Of a stretch of DNA of 64,000 bases, positions 1 through 8,400 are shown piece by piece (the stretch's first letter is position 1; every line of letters begins with the position of its first letter). A model generated the notes under the pieces. The model did not search any database and was not told the origin of the DNA. It saw nothing but the letters and a program-made list of their open reading frames with translations. The DNA is from Rikenellaceae bacterium. GTDB lineage: Bacteria; Bacteroidota; Bacteroidia; Bacteroidales; Rikenellaceae. The position numbers were made by a program, and so were the translations under genes. The stretch covers positions 1 through 64,000 of the forward strand of contig SUZM01000014.1 of NCBI GenBank assembly GCA_015059965.1. The letters run 5' to 3'.

Positions 1-117
1 TCTGTGGAAATTTGGGAAGCATCAAAAAGCAGCCGAAAAATGCTAAATTTTAGAATTTACTGATAATTAAAGGTTTATATTTGGTTATTTCTGATTATTC
101 TTGGTTGTTAGAGGCTT

Positions 118-1815
118 CTAAATACAGAAAGCGAATGCGTAATATCCAATCGAACTAACGCTATTAGGAATGGTAATACTTGTCAGGCTACTGCAATTAT
201 CGAATATGGAATTTCCAATCGAAGTGACGCTATCGGGAATAGTAATACTTGTCAGTGAGGTGCAATACGCGAATGTGGAATCTCCAATCGAAGTGATGCC
301 ATTGGGAATGGCAATACTTGTCAGGCCACGGCAATACGCGAATGCATCATTCCCAATCGAAATTACGCTATCGGGAATAGTAACATTTCTCAGGATGTAG
401 CAACTCTTGAATGCAGATTCTCCAATCGAAGTGACGCTATCGGGAATAGTAATACTTGTCAGTGAGGTGCAATACGCGAATGTGGAATCTCCAATCGAAG
501 TGATGCCATAGGGAATGGCAACACTTGTCAGTGAGGAGCAATCCTGGAATGCAGATTTTCCAATCGAAGTAACGCCATAGGGAATGGCAACACTTGTCAG
601 TGAGGAGCAATCCTGGAATGCAGATTTTCCAATTGAAGTCACTCCACTGCCCATCGTAACACTCGACAAAGCAGAGCAACCATAGAATGCATTATCTCCA
701 ATCGAGGTAACGCGACATGGGATTTTTATACTTGTCAGTGAGGAGCAATTCTGGAATGCACCTGCTCCAATCGAAGTGACATCCCCATCAAAAGATAGTA
801 TCCAGCACCCCTTCTCTTCGTTATATAGATTCGATACGATATTTGCCCCGAAAGCACCGGTGTCGACGGGTGCAGTTGCATCGGTGGTGCTGCCGTTGGT
901 GTAGTAAATCTCATTGTGGAAGGGGTTTTTCTGCTCTATTTCCACCTCAAATGCCGCCATCGGCAGAATCGAGTTTCGTGTGATTTCAACCTCCTTGCTG
1001 GTCGATTTTGTTTCGATGTTGTCATAGATATCACAAATTTCAATCGTGATACCATCTCTAAAGGTCTGCGGTGGCAAAGCGATATAAAACGCTGTAGGTT
1101 CGCTTGAAAGGGCAACATCATTAGGACAGTATAGTGAAACTTCGGTCAGCACCGTGCCATCTTCAAAGATGGTTCCGCCAACCTCTGTATCATCTCCCAA
1201 AATACCGCCATCGGAGGCAAGCTCACACGAAGCATCTTCCGAGTTGATATAGATCTCGCCCGCAACCTGTTCGCCATTGTTGCCTCTGAGTTTAATGAGT
1301 TTTATTTGCTCGCCATTGCCCGTAAGTTGAATTTTCAGCCAGCCACAAACATTTTTCAGCGCGAACTGCTTGTACTCCGAAGAGGATATCATAATATTGC
1401 CATCAAGGCCATAACTATCCTCAAGGTAGGTCTGCCGAGCGGGTAAAAATGCCTGAACATTGAATGAGCGAGGATTGATGTAGTAGTTGGTGTTGTACGG
1501 ATAGACAATCACGATGTTGGAGAGCTCCTGCGTTGCTTCGGCAGTTGCCGTTCGCTTGATGATGCCACTGCGCTCGCCCGTTTCGCCCTGATACTGCCAC
1601 TTCTGATTGCCATTAGAGCGGTAGAAGACCGACAGCAGGTCGCCTTTTGTCCAGACGGTTTTGCCCGCCTGAAGCTGAATGCGGCTGTCGCCATCCTCAA
1701 ATGATACGGTCAGTGTTTCGGGCGTTTCCATGTCGGCCGCAACATCTTGTACCTCATCAGTCGAGCATGCGCCAAACAAGATGGCCGCAAGTGCGAAAAT
1801 GTAGAAATTTTTCAT
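118..1815 (-). CDS. BspA-type leucine-rich-repeat surface lipoprotein with fimbrillin-like N-terminus
   Basis: Predicted lipoprotein of 565 aa. A short signal peptide ends in a lipobox (FGAC, Cys17), so it should be lipid-anchored, probably on the outer membrane. Residues about 30-300 look like a fimbrillin/Mfa-like beta domain (TVSFEDGDSRI, VWTKGD, a YPY motif). From about 310 to the end there are 23-residue repeats of the LRR_5/BspA type (pattern SLTSITIPDSVTSIG followed by AF..C). BspA-like proteins commonly mediate adhesion; the ligand here is unknown. The repeats are nearly identical at DNA level (69-bp period). The protein stops inside a repeat (FAFCI), with no C-terminal sorting domain. 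A 41-codon ORF lies 27 bases upstream, probably in the same transcript. Confidence 0.85.
   Translation of the reverse strand: MKNFYIFALAAILFGACSTDEVQDVAADMETPETLTVSFEDGDSRIQLQAGKTVWTKGDLLSVFYRSNGNQKWQYQGETGERSGIIKRTATAEATQELSNIVIVYPYNTNYYINPRSFNVQAFLPARQTYLEDSYGLDGNIMISSSEYKQFALKNVCGWLKIQLTGNGEQIKLIKLRGNNGEQVAGEIYINSEDASCELASDGGILGDDTEVGGTIFEDGTVLTEVSLYCPNDVALSSEPTAFYIALPPQTFRDGITIEICDIYDNIETKSTSKEVEITRNSILPMAAFEVEIEQKNPFHNEIYYTNGSTTDATAPVDTGAFGANIVSNLYNEEKGCWILSFDGDVTSIGAGAFQNCSSLTSIKIPCRVTSIGDNAFYGCSALSSVTMGSGVTSIGKSAFQDCSSLTSVAIPYGVTSIGKSAFQDCSSLTSVAIPYGITSIGDSTFAYCTSLTSITIPDSVTSIGESAFKSCYILRNVTIPDSVISIGNDAFAYCRGLTSIAIPNGITSIGDSTFAYCTSLTSITIPDSVTSIGNSIFDNCSSLTSITIPNSVSSIGYYAFAFCI
212..694 (-). 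repeat. 69-bp tandem repeats inside the LRR gene
   Basis: Successive 69-base units encode the 23-residue LRR repeats. Units at 488-556 and 557-625 differ at only a few bases. A stretch of roughly 100 bases from 214 is repeated almost exactly from 421, a shift of 207 bases (three units). This points to recent recombination between units. Confidence 0.85.
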
Positions 1816-1842
1816 ATCGTTTTGTTGTTTGTTTTTTCGATT

Positions 1843-1968
1843 TTACCACTCTTGTTCCGGTTGCTCGTCGGGGTCTTCAAGCATCGGCGAACAAGCGAAA
1901 CCGCACTCGGTTTCAACGGTGTACTCCTCAATTGAGGGCGCGATATAGCGTAACATGTTGTATTCCAT
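1843..1968 (-). CDS. 41-aa small protein upstream of the LRR lipoprotein
   Basis: An ATG-started ORF of 41 codons plus TAA. The product begins MEYNMLRYIAPSIEEYT and has two close cysteines (ECGFACSP, Cys22 and Cys26) before an acidic, proline-rich tail ending EQEW. There is no signal peptide or membrane segment. It sits between a good TTTG-N21-TACATTTG promoter (2024-2056) and the LRR lipoprotein gene, which starts 27 bases after its stop, so the two are probably co-transcribed. Possible roles include a leader peptide controlling the downstream gene, a small secreted or modified peptide, or a partner of the surface protein. I do not recognise a named family. The ORF is supported by its position and by ending cleanly before the next gene, not by homology. 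Confidence 0.55.
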   Translation of the reverse strand: MEYNMLRYIAPSIEEYTVETECGFACSPMLEDPDEQPEQEW

Positions 1969-2023
1969 AGATTTACTATTGTATAGTATGCGCAAGCCGG
2001 CTCATGGCATTGCCCAAAGTTCT

Positions 2024-2056
2024 ACAAATGTAGTAATTTATTCCGAAACGAGCAAA
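2024..2056 (-). promoter_or_regulatory. Bacteroidetes-type promoter for the 41-aa ORF and LRR lipoprotein
   Basis: On the minus strand a TTTG (2056-2053) is followed after 21 bases by TACATTTG (2031-2024). This matches the TTTG / TAnnTTTG pattern of the Bacteroidetes primary sigma factor. The leader to the 41-codon ORF would be about 50 bases. Confidence 0.6.
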
Positions 2057-2185
2057 AATAGGCCCCTGCTGTTTGTCTGGAGCGAGATATTTTGTTGTAT
2101 CAGTACTAATTGTGCATTGTGCATTGCACATAAAAGCCGCACAACAATTGGTTGCGCGGCAAAACTAAATCTCGGTAGAATCCCA

Positions 2186-2893
2186 TCACTCCAAGACAAA
2201 CTTGGTCTGCACCTGGTAGCTCAGGCGCGTGGAGCGGAACTCTAAGGGCTCGCTCTCGGCTTCGATGCTCTCTTCGTCCACCGTGGACTTGGTGCGCATC
2301 ATCACCGCGTTGTCGTAGAGGCGCGGGGCCGAGTCGTTGCTCCAGTCCACGATGTAGAAGCAGCGGCCCGCCTGCTGACCGATGGCCGTGGCAAGCTCTT
2401 CGGCTGTCTGGCGGGCGTTGCGCATAGCCTCCATTCGCAGCTCGCGGCGCACCTCTTCCAGGCGACTATAGTCGGCCTTGACAAGGCGGATGCTCTTCAG
2501 ATTGAGCTCCGTGAGGGCCGACCAGGCTGTGCGCATCTGCTCCATGGAGTTGAGCTTCAGCTCATAAAGCGCCGAGGCCACAGCCTGCTTGCGGCGCAGG
2601 AGCTCACTCGAGTTGTCGGCCACCTTCAACTGCTTTTCGGGGTCGATTCCCAACCGTTTGAGGGTCGAGACCATCGCCCGCTGCTGCTCCTCGACGGAAA
2701 TTTTCCCCTTCGAGTCGCGCTCGGTAATCTCGATTTGGAGCGTAAAGCGGTCGGGGGTGATCTCTCGCTCGGCGCGGCCGCTGACCTGAATATAGCTCGG
2801 AAAGGCCTCCTCCTGGGCCCGGACGGTGGTCGTGGTCAGCAAGAGTGTGGACAAGATGGCGACGAATCGACCAAATGTTGCAATTTTTTCCAT
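2186..2893 (-). CDS. SIMPL (DUF541) domain exported protein
   Basis: A 235-aa protein with an N-terminal signal peptide (FVAILSTLLLTTTTVRAQ), so probably periplasmic or outer-membrane associated. The mature part matches the SIMPL/DUF541 pattern: YIQVSGRAEREITPDRF near the start, a central amphipathic helical stretch, and LSYQVQTKFVLE at the end, as in YggE-like proteins. Members occur in many Gram-negative bacteria; the biochemical role is unsettled and oxidative-stress protection has been suggested for E. coli YggE. It is divergent from the S46 peptidase gene. I saw no clear promoter in the 130 bases between the two starts for this direction. Confidence 0.8.
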   Translation of the reverse strand: MEKIATFGRFVAILSTLLLTTTTVRAQEEAFPSYIQVSGRAEREITPDRFTLQIEITERDSKGKISVEEQQRAMVSTLKRLGIDPEKQLKVADNSSELLRRKQAVASALYELKLNSMEQMRTAWSALTELNLKSIRLVKADYSRLEEVRRELRMEAMRNARQTAEELATAIGQQAGRCFYIVDWSNDSAPRLYDNAVMMRTKSTVDEESIEAESEPLEFRSTRLSYQVQTKFVLE

Positions 2894-2973
2894 TTCTCTC
2901 TGTTTTTTCGTGTTTAAATGGCTTTTGATAATAAAACGCAGGGCGCTAAATTTTTATTTTATCGAAAAATAAC

Positions 2974-2981
2974 TATCTTTG
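2974..2981 (+). promoter_or_regulatory. -7 element upstream of the S46 peptidase gene
   Basis: TATCTTTG fits TAnnTTTG. The -33 position is only T-rich (about 2951-2954), so that half is weak. The predicted leader is about 40 bases. Confidence 0.5.
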
Positions 2982-3025
2982 TTCTTTGGTAAGAAGACGA
3001 AAACTTAAAACAACTACTGATACCT

Positions 3026-5086
3026 ATGAAAAAGATGCTGTTGGCCCTTGTGGCCCTGTTTATGCTCCTTCCGGCCATGGCCGATGAGGGTATGTGGCTT
3101 CCGAGCCTGATTAAGTCGCGCGTGAAGGATATGCGCGCCAATGGTTTCAAACTCTCGGCCGAGGATATCTATTCGGTCAATAAGGCCTCGCTCAAGGATG
3201 CTGTGGTGCTTTTCGGCGGCTTCTGCACCGGTGAGATCGTCTCCGAAAAGGGCCTTGTGATCACCAACCACCACTGCGGATTTGATGCCATTCAGAGCCA
3301 TTCGACCGTCGAGCACGACTACCTGACCCACGGATTCTGGGCCATGTCGAGCGAGGAGGAGCTTCCGAACCCCGGCCTCTGGGTGCGTATCCTGGTGCGC
3401 ATGGAGGATGTGACGGAGCGCCTGGCTGCGGGCGAGACGGCCGACGATATCATCCGCAAGGCTCAGGCCGAGGGGCGCAACTACCATGCCTCGATCGAGC
3501 AGATGTACTACGGCAACCAGCAGTTCCTCTTCCTCTACCAGCAGTTCAACGACGTGCGCCTGGTGGGTACCCCTCCCTCGTCGATTGGTAAGTTCGGCGG
3601 CGATACCGACAACTGGATCTGGCCGCGTCATACGGGCGACTTCTCCGTCTTCCGCATCTATGCCGATAAGGAGAATCAACCCGCCGCCTACTCCCCGGAG
3701 AATGTGCCCTACCGCCCCAAGCGCCACTTCAAGATCTCGACCGATGGTATTGAGGAGGGCGACTTTACGATGATCTACGGCTTCCCCGGCAATACGCAGC
3801 AGTATATCACCTCGACGGCCGTGAGGTATGTGCAGTACGACTCCGACCCCATGAAGATCGACCTGCGCACGCGCCGCCTCGATATCATCCGTGCCGCTTC
3901 GGAGGCCGATGCGAAGATCCGCATCCAGTATGCCTCGAAGTATGCCAATATCGCCAACGCTTGGAAGAAGTGGCAGGGTGAGGTGCTGGGTCTTGAGCGC
4001 CTCAATACGGTGGCTGCCAAGGAGGCCTATGAGGCCGATTTCCGCCGTTGGTCCGCCGACAAACCCGAGTATGCCTCCCTCCTGGACTCGATGCAGACTG
4101 CCTATGAGCAGACCGCAGACTGGTACTGGCTCGAGGAGCTTAAGAACGAGTCGGTGCGCACCATCGAGCTCTCCATCATTGCTGCCGATGTCGCCCGCGA
4201 GGTAAATCCCGCCACGGCTCCCTCGGTTCGCAATGCCATGCGCCACAGCGGCTACCGCGACCTCTTCTTTAAGGACTACGATGTGAACGTCGATAAGGCC
4301 CTCACGCTGGCCGTGCTGAAGGGCTACCGCGAGTACCTCAAGAAGTACTGCCGTGTGGACGAGGAGCTTGAGAAGCTGATCTCGGAGAGCGGCTCCCTGG
4401 AGCAGTTTGTCGATAACCTCTACGCGCAGAGCCTCTTCACCTCGGCCGAGAAGTGTGCCAAGGTCAATTTCGAGCAGGTGCAGCAGGATCCCGCCTATAA
4501 GCTCTACATGCTCTTCCGCAGCACCACGGGCCGTCTGCCCCGCAACCTGAGCAACGTGCCCGCCATCGAGCAGTGGTACCGCCCCTACCTGAAGGCCTTG
4601 ATGCAGTTCGACCCCGAGCGTCCCTTCTTCCCCGATGCCAACATGACCCTGCGTGTGGCCTACGGCACCATCTGCGGCTACGAGTATGCCGATGGCGAGT
4701 ATCACACCCCGCTGACAACCCTCGACGGTATCATCGCCAAGGATAACCCCGCGATCTACGACTACGACATCCCGCAGGCCCTGCGCGACATCTACCGCAC
4801 CAAGGAGTATGGTCGCTGGGGCGTGGAGATCAACGGCCACCTGACGGTTCCCGTCTGCTTCCTGGCCTCGAACCAGACCACCGGAGGCAACTCGGGCTCG
4901 CCCGTGCTGAACGGCAAGGGCGAACTGATCGGTGTGAACTTCGACCGCACCTGGCGCTCCACGATGTCCGATATCGCCTTCGATCCCACCATCTGCCGCA
5001 ATATCGCCTGCGATATTCGCTACGTCCTCTTTGTGATCGACAAGGTGGGCGGCGCCGGCTACCTGATCGAAGAGATGGGGCTGTAG
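3026..5086 (+). CDS. S46 family dipeptidyl peptidase, DPP11-type (Asp/Glu-specific)
   Basis: A 686-aa exported serine peptidase (signal peptide to about residue 19). The chymotrypsin-like triad of family S46 is visible: His83 in TNHHCG, Asp205 in RHTGDFSVFR and Ser623 in GGNSGSP. The S1-pocket position 18 residues after the catalytic Ser is Arg641 (NFDRTW). In characterised enzymes Arg here marks DPP11, which removes dipeptides with Asp or Glu at the second position, while Gly marks DPP7, which prefers hydrophobic residues. It would act in the periplasm, turning extracellular oligopeptides into dipeptides for uptake. Length is normal for the family. It is monocistronic, followed by a hairpin. 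Confidence 0.93.
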   Translation: MKKMLLALVALFMLLPAMADEGMWLPSLIKSRVKDMRANGFKLSAEDIYSVNKASLKDAVVLFGGFCTGEIVSEKGLVITNHHCGFDAIQSHSTVEHDYLTHGFWAMSSEEELPNPGLWVRILVRMEDVTERLAAGETADDIIRKAQAEGRNYHASIEQMYYGNQQFLFLYQQFNDVRLVGTPPSSIGKFGGDTDNWIWPRHTGDFSVFRIYADKENQPAAYSPENVPYRPKRHFKISTDGIEEGDFTMIYGFPGNTQQYITSTAVRYVQYDSDPMKIDLRTRRLDIIRAASEADAKIRIQYASKYANIANAWKKWQGEVLGLERLNTVAAKEAYEADFRRWSADKPEYASLLDSMQTAYEQTADWYWLEELKNESVRTIELSIIAADVAREVNPATAPSVRNAMRHSGYRDLFFKDYDVNVDKALTLAVLKGYREYLKKYCRVDEELEKLISESGSLEQFVDNLYAQSLFTSAEKCAKVNFEQVQQDPAYKLYMLFRSTTGRLPRNLSNVPAIEQWYRPYLKALMQFDPERPFFPDANMTLRVAYGTICGYEYADGEYHTPLTTLDGIIAKDNPAIYDYDIPQALRDIYRTKEYGRWGVEINGHLTVPVCFLASNQTTGGNSGSPVLNGKGELIGVNFDRTWRSTMSDIAFDPTICRNIACDIRYVLFVIDKVGGAGYLIEEMGL

Positions 5087-5134
5087 TTTCGGTGCTAAAG
5101 GACCCTTGCAGCCGCTTAGAAGTTGTTTAAAATA

Positions 5135-5186
5135 AGGTAATTATGCGCCCTTTTGGCCTTTGGTGTAAAGGGGTGTATAATTACCT
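5135..5186 (+). terminator. Hairpin after the S46 peptidase gene
   Basis: AGGTAATTAT (5135-5144) pairs with ATAATTACCT (5177-5186), and an inner CCCTTT/AAAGGG extends the stem. It lacks a clear T-run, so it may stabilise the mRNA end rather than terminate by itself. Confidence 0.45.
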
Positions 5187-5393
5187 GTTAAAAAAGATAT
5201 TGTAAATTTCTGCAAACTCCCTAAGGGAAAAATTCTTATCTTGGAGTACGATATATCGGATGAGGAGACGGGCTATTTGAAGAATTTTGAGAGATAAATT
5301 GGGCGTACAAAGATGATTTTCACCTCCAAGAGGTGGCTGTAGTGCACGATGAGGCCGATAAAAAGCGGTTTTTTGAAAAAAAGTACGATATTT
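5187..5393. other. Non-coding stretch with a possible decayed reading frame
   Basis: No ORF with a start is visible. One plus-strand frame reads like degenerate coding sequence (ILILEYDISDEETGYLKNF, a stop, then IGRTKMIFTSKRWL), but it has no start codon. I cannot assign it. Confidence 0.25.
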
Positions 5394-5425
5394 TTTGGCA
5401 GAATCAGAAATAGTCCCTATATTTG
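5394..5425 (+). promoter_or_regulatory. Promoter of tRNA-Leu(GAG)
   Basis: TTTG at 5394-5397, a 20-base spacer, then TATATTTG at 5418-5425. The tRNA 5' end lies about 40 bases downstream. Confidence 0.65.
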
Positions 5426-5465
5426 CACACCCAAACGAGAAATTTGGATTGTTCTTAAGTTGTTG

Positions 5466-5548
5466 CCCAGGTGGTGAAATTGGTAGACACGCTACTTTGA
5501 GGGGGTAGTGAACATTAGTTCGTGCAAGTTCGAGTCTTGTCCTGGGCA
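5466..5548 (+). tRNA. tRNA-Leu (anticodon GAG)
   Basis: An 83-base class II tRNA with a long variable arm. The acceptor GCCCAGG (5466-5472) pairs with CCTGGGC (5541-5547) and the discriminator is A5548. The D arm has TGGTAGACA. The anticodon stem CTACT/GGTAG encloses TTGAGGG, giving GAG, which reads CUC and CUU leucine codons. The T arm contains GTTCGAGTC. CCA is not encoded. A strong terminator follows directly. Confidence 0.95.
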
Positions 5549-5550
5549 CA

Positions 5551-5579
5551 AAAGGTTGGCTATTAGCCAACCTTTTTTC
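5551..5579 (+). terminator. Intrinsic terminator of tRNA-Leu(GAG)
   Basis: AAAGGTTGGC (5551-5560) and GCCAACCTTT (5566-5575) form a 10-bp stem with a TATTA loop, followed by T-rich sequence. Confidence 0.85.
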
Positions 5580-5826
5580 TTTCGTGCCACTCTTGGTTTA
5601 TCGCTCCCCAAGCCGAGGATTTCCAAGCGCGACTTCGAAGATCTCGCACAAGGCACAAAACACACATCAGATTACATCTCCTCGTTCGGATTTTGTGCGC
5701 CCTCTTGGGCGTGTGAGTGGGGAGTATTCGTTTGCCGCAGCTTCTCCTTGCGCTCACCCGCGACAACCTTTTTGAGCCCCTTCCGGAGGTCGATCTCCCC
5801 CCCCCGAAAAGGCTGCCAGGATCCAA
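5580..5826. other. Intergenic stretch without a recognisable gene
   Basis: Short overlapping ORFs exist in several frames but none has protein-like composition, a start in context or a promoter. I see nothing assignable here. Confidence 0.4.
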
Positions 5827-5830
5827 AAGA

Positions 5831-5870
5831 GATCGGCCGCCCGATCATCTCAGGCGGCCGATCTTCTCTT
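5831..5870 (-). terminator. Terminator of the exported-protein operon
   Basis: GATCGGCCGCC (5831-5841) pairs with GGCGGCCGATC (5853-5863), and T-rich sequence flanks both sides. It lies just past the stop of the last gene of the minus-strand operon. Confidence 0.75.
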
Positions 5871-5883
5871 TTCGAGGCGGGGA

Positions 5884-7263
5884 TTACTTCGTGCGCTTGA
5901 TGGTCTCCTCGCGAACGAGCGAGCCCGTCATCAGGTTGTTGGCGCCCGAGGTGATCTCGAAGGTGGTAGCCGTCAGGTTTACGTTACCCGAAGCATCCTC
6001 CTCCGAACCCTTGGCCTCACCCGAAGCGATGGCGGCGGCATCTTCGGCAGCACCAAAGCGATTGTCCCAGATCTGACCCTTCACGGGCTTCAGCGTGGCG
6101 ATGGTCTTCATGGTGTAGTTGCCGTTCTCGTCCTGAACGTACTCGATAGCCTTGTAAACCGACTTCTCGTTTACGCCCTCCTTCAGACCTACGGGGATCG
6201 TACAGGTCTTCTTGTCGGCGCTGATCGACTGGATGGGCACGTTCACCTTGAACTCGTCGTACTCACGCTGCAGCTCTACGATCGACTTGTCGATGGCGCG
6301 GGTGCAGACCTTCAGCATCTGCTCCTCCTTGGGCTTGGACGAGAGGCTCTTCGACGAGAGGTTGCCGGCCTGGGTCTCGGTCTGACCGATGTAGGTGAGC
6401 TTGAAGATATCCGTGGCATCGAAGGCGGCACGCTTCTGGGCCTTCACCTCCTCGGTGTCGTCATCATAGATCCAGTGGTCGTTGTAGAAGGTGTTCGAGA
6501 TGTGCTCGTTCCAATCCAGACGGAAGAGGTACGACACGATCTTTACAGTGAAGCCGTCGAACTCGTTGGTGATGTCACCGGCCAGGTTGGCGGCGTCCTC
6601 GATTACCGACATGCCGGTAACAGCACCTGCAAGGGCTCCGAGGCCCTTGATCCAGCCCGAGGCCTTCTTGGTCTGCTCGCCCTTGTCCACAAATACGATG
6701 TCGTTTACCAACAGGAAGGTCTTGCCGACAAGTTCTTCGCCGATCTTGCCTTTGTCTAAACCCGAGATGGTTGCCTCGGCCTCGGCCTTATCGGCCCACG
6801 AGGCACTCTCGAAACCGCACTCTTCGATATACGACCCGTCGAACATACCCGTCTCGGGGTTGCGGTTGAACCACTTGGCCACCATGCGGCGGGCTACGTC
6901 GTGCTCCTTCATGAAGTTGTCGATGTCGCTCTGGTTCAGCTCCTCCTTCTTCTTGGGGTTCTTGATCATCTTCTCCGACGACGACTCGAAGATCTTTACG
7001 GCCACATCGTGGCTGTTGAACTTGTCGGGGGTGGGGATCGAGACGAAGGTCTCCTTGATCACATCACCGTAGTTGAACTGCGAGTGGGCGATCAGCACCG
7101 AGTAGAGCGAGCTGCGGCGATACTTCTGCATCTTGCCATCCTCGCTGAGTCCTGTGGCATCGGTTACGATGGTTTCGCCTTTGGCAACCTGCGACTCCTC
7201 TTGAGCCGAGGCGGCTCCGCAAGCCAGAATAGCGGCTGCGGCTAATAGTAAAATTTTCTTCAT
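5884..7263 (-). CDS. Exported protein of unknown function (operon gene 6)
   Basis: A 459-aa protein with a clear signal peptide (ILLLAAAAILACGAASAQ). The mature part is soluble-looking apart from a small Ala/Gly-rich stretch near residues 205-220 (GWIKGLGALAGAVTG). I do not recognise a named domain. The region LYSVLIAHSQFNYGDVI and the repeated reference to stable, charged alpha/beta sequence suggest a folded periplasmic or outer-membrane-associated protein. It is the last gene of a six-gene minus-strand operon of exported proteins. The 127-base junction with the preceding gene contains a GC-rich hairpin (7333-7364). A strong terminator follows its stop. The function is unknown; position suggests it works with its operon partners. 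Confidence 0.75.
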   Translation of the reverse strand: MKKILLLAAAAILACGAASAQEESQVAKGETIVTDATGLSEDGKMQKYRRSSLYSVLIAHSQFNYGDVIKETFVSIPTPDKFNSHDVAVKIFESSSEKMIKNPKKKEELNQSDIDNFMKEHDVARRMVAKWFNRNPETGMFDGSYIEECGFESASWADKAEAEATISGLDKGKIGEELVGKTFLLVNDIVFVDKGEQTKKASGWIKGLGALAGAVTGMSVIEDAANLAGDITNEFDGFTVKIVSYLFRLDWNEHISNTFYNDHWIYDDDTEEVKAQKRAAFDATDIFKLTYIGQTETQAGNLSSKSLSSKPKEEQMLKVCTRAIDKSIVELQREYDEFKVNVPIQSISADKKTCTIPVGLKEGVNEKSVYKAIEYVQDENGNYTMKTIATLKPVKGQIWDNRFGAAEDAAAIASGEAKGSEEDASGNVNLTATTFEITSGANNLMTGSLVREETIKRTK

Positions 7264-7332
7264 GTTGTTAAGTTTTATGTTGTTAAGTTTTAGTTATTGT
7301 TGATTCTCTTTTGCGAGTTTTTACAAGAGGAC

Positions 7333-7364
7333 GGCCCGACAGCATCGTCAGTCACTATCGGGCC
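7333..7364 (-). promoter_or_regulatory. Intercistronic hairpin
   Basis: GGCCCGACAG (7333-7342) pairs with CTATCGGGCC (7355-7364), with one wobble. There is no T-run on the minus strand, so it is more likely an mRNA-stability or processing element than a full terminator. Confidence 0.5.
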
Positions 7365-7390
7365 GGCGCCTTCTTTTTTTGTGCGTGGGA

Positions 7391-8377
7391 TTATCTCATC
7401 AGCCAAGCATCATAGTAGGTGTTCTCCTTCTGGTTGTTACCATAGGCGATACCCACCTCTTTCCAAGCCTTGATGCGCTCCATCTCGGCCTGGTGGGCCT
7501 TGTTGGCAAGATCCATCATCTGGGCGTTGTCGCGAGCCTCCAACGAGCGGTAGTACTCGATGTCGTCGCCCACGCGCTGCTTGATCTCCTCCGAGAGGGT
7601 CAGCGCCTCCTTGTAGCACTTGGCCTCGGGCATGATCTCGGCCAGGTAGGGGGCGGCCTCGGCGGCAGCAGCGGCATTCAGCCCGGCATTCCAGATCGAG
7701 CGGGCCTTGGCCAGATTGCGGTTGGCCAGGTCGTCGATGTATTTCTGGTAGATGCCGGTAGCCACCTCCACTACGCGGTCGTAGCCGGCGCATGCCTCGG
7801 GATAGAGGGCCAGGCGGAAGAGGGCCTCATCATACTTGTAGACCTTGGCCAGCGACTGGGCCATGCTGATGATGTTCTCGCGCTGCGACTCGTAGTAGCT
7901 CTTGATCTTCTGGTTGGTGGTCGTGAAGAACTCCTTGAGCTCGGGGCTGCCGTTCGGAATGCGGCGGAAGCAGTTGATATAGGCCTGTGTCTCGGTATTG
8001 CCTACGGCCTGCACGGTGATGGTTGTGGAGTTGAAGATCTTCTTGGCGAAGGCATCCACGATGTGGAACGTAAGCTCGATCTCCTGCATGTACTTCGGGG
8101 GGGCACCCGCCACGACGTGCTTGTCGAGTACTACGGACGAAGCTGTGGCGTAGAACTGGGCGAAATCCTCCGTGGCGCCCATGCCGCACTGGGCGGCGAT
8201 GGCCGTGATCTTGTTCGTGAGTTGCTGTTGTGCCTGATTGGGGATGCTCTGCTCCTGATCGGGCAGGTAGATCGAAACCGGAATCTTCAGATCTGCCTTC
8301 TGCTGGGCTGATGCGCCACATACCGACCCGAGGGTCAGTGCCATTGCTGCGGCAGCAATAATAAGCTTTTTCATCAC
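7391..8377 (-). CDS. Exported protein of unknown function (operon gene 5)
   Basis: A 328-aa protein with a signal peptide (MMKKLIIAAAAMALTLGSVC, cleavage probably after ASA). The segment DLKIPVSIYLPDQEQSIPN starts the mature domain. Residues around 110-150 (IELTFHIVDAF, TVQAVGNTETQAYINCFR) resemble the alternating strand/helix pattern of envelope proteins with LPP20/CsgG-like domains, but this is only a visual likeness. The C-terminal half is helical and alanine-rich (AGLNAAAAAEAAPYLAEIM), perhaps a helical repeat or coiled segment. Upstream (8401-8442) and downstream (7333-7364) junctions hold hairpins. No catalytic motif is visible and no function can be assigned. Confidence 0.75.
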   Translation of the reverse strand: MMKKLIIAAAAMALTLGSVCGASAQQKADLKIPVSIYLPDQEQSIPNQAQQQLTNKITAIAAQCGMGATEDFAQFYATASSVVLDKHVVAGAPPKYMQEIELTFHIVDAFAKKIFNSTTITVQAVGNTETQAYINCFRRIPNGSPELKEFFTTTNQKIKSYYESQRENIISMAQSLAKVYKYDEALFRLALYPEACAGYDRVVEVATGIYQKYIDDLANRNLAKARSIWNAGLNAAAAAEAAPYLAEIMPEAKCYKEALTLSEEIKQRVGDDIEYYRSLEARDNAQMMDLANKAHQAEMERIKAWKEVGIAYGNNQKENTYYDAWLMR

Positions 8378-8400
8378 TTTTGGTTTTAGGTTTTACTGAA

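Noticed and set aside
212..694. Regularly spaced repeats as a possible CRISPR array
   Set aside because: The period is 69 bases throughout with no unique spacers, and the repeats are in frame within an LRR gene.
3014..4840. 608-aa minus-strand ORF opposite the S46 peptidase gene
   Set aside because: It lies antisense to a gene with a clear catalytic triad; the composition (many Leu/His/Gly/Val, no domains) is a shadow of the codon bias of the true gene.
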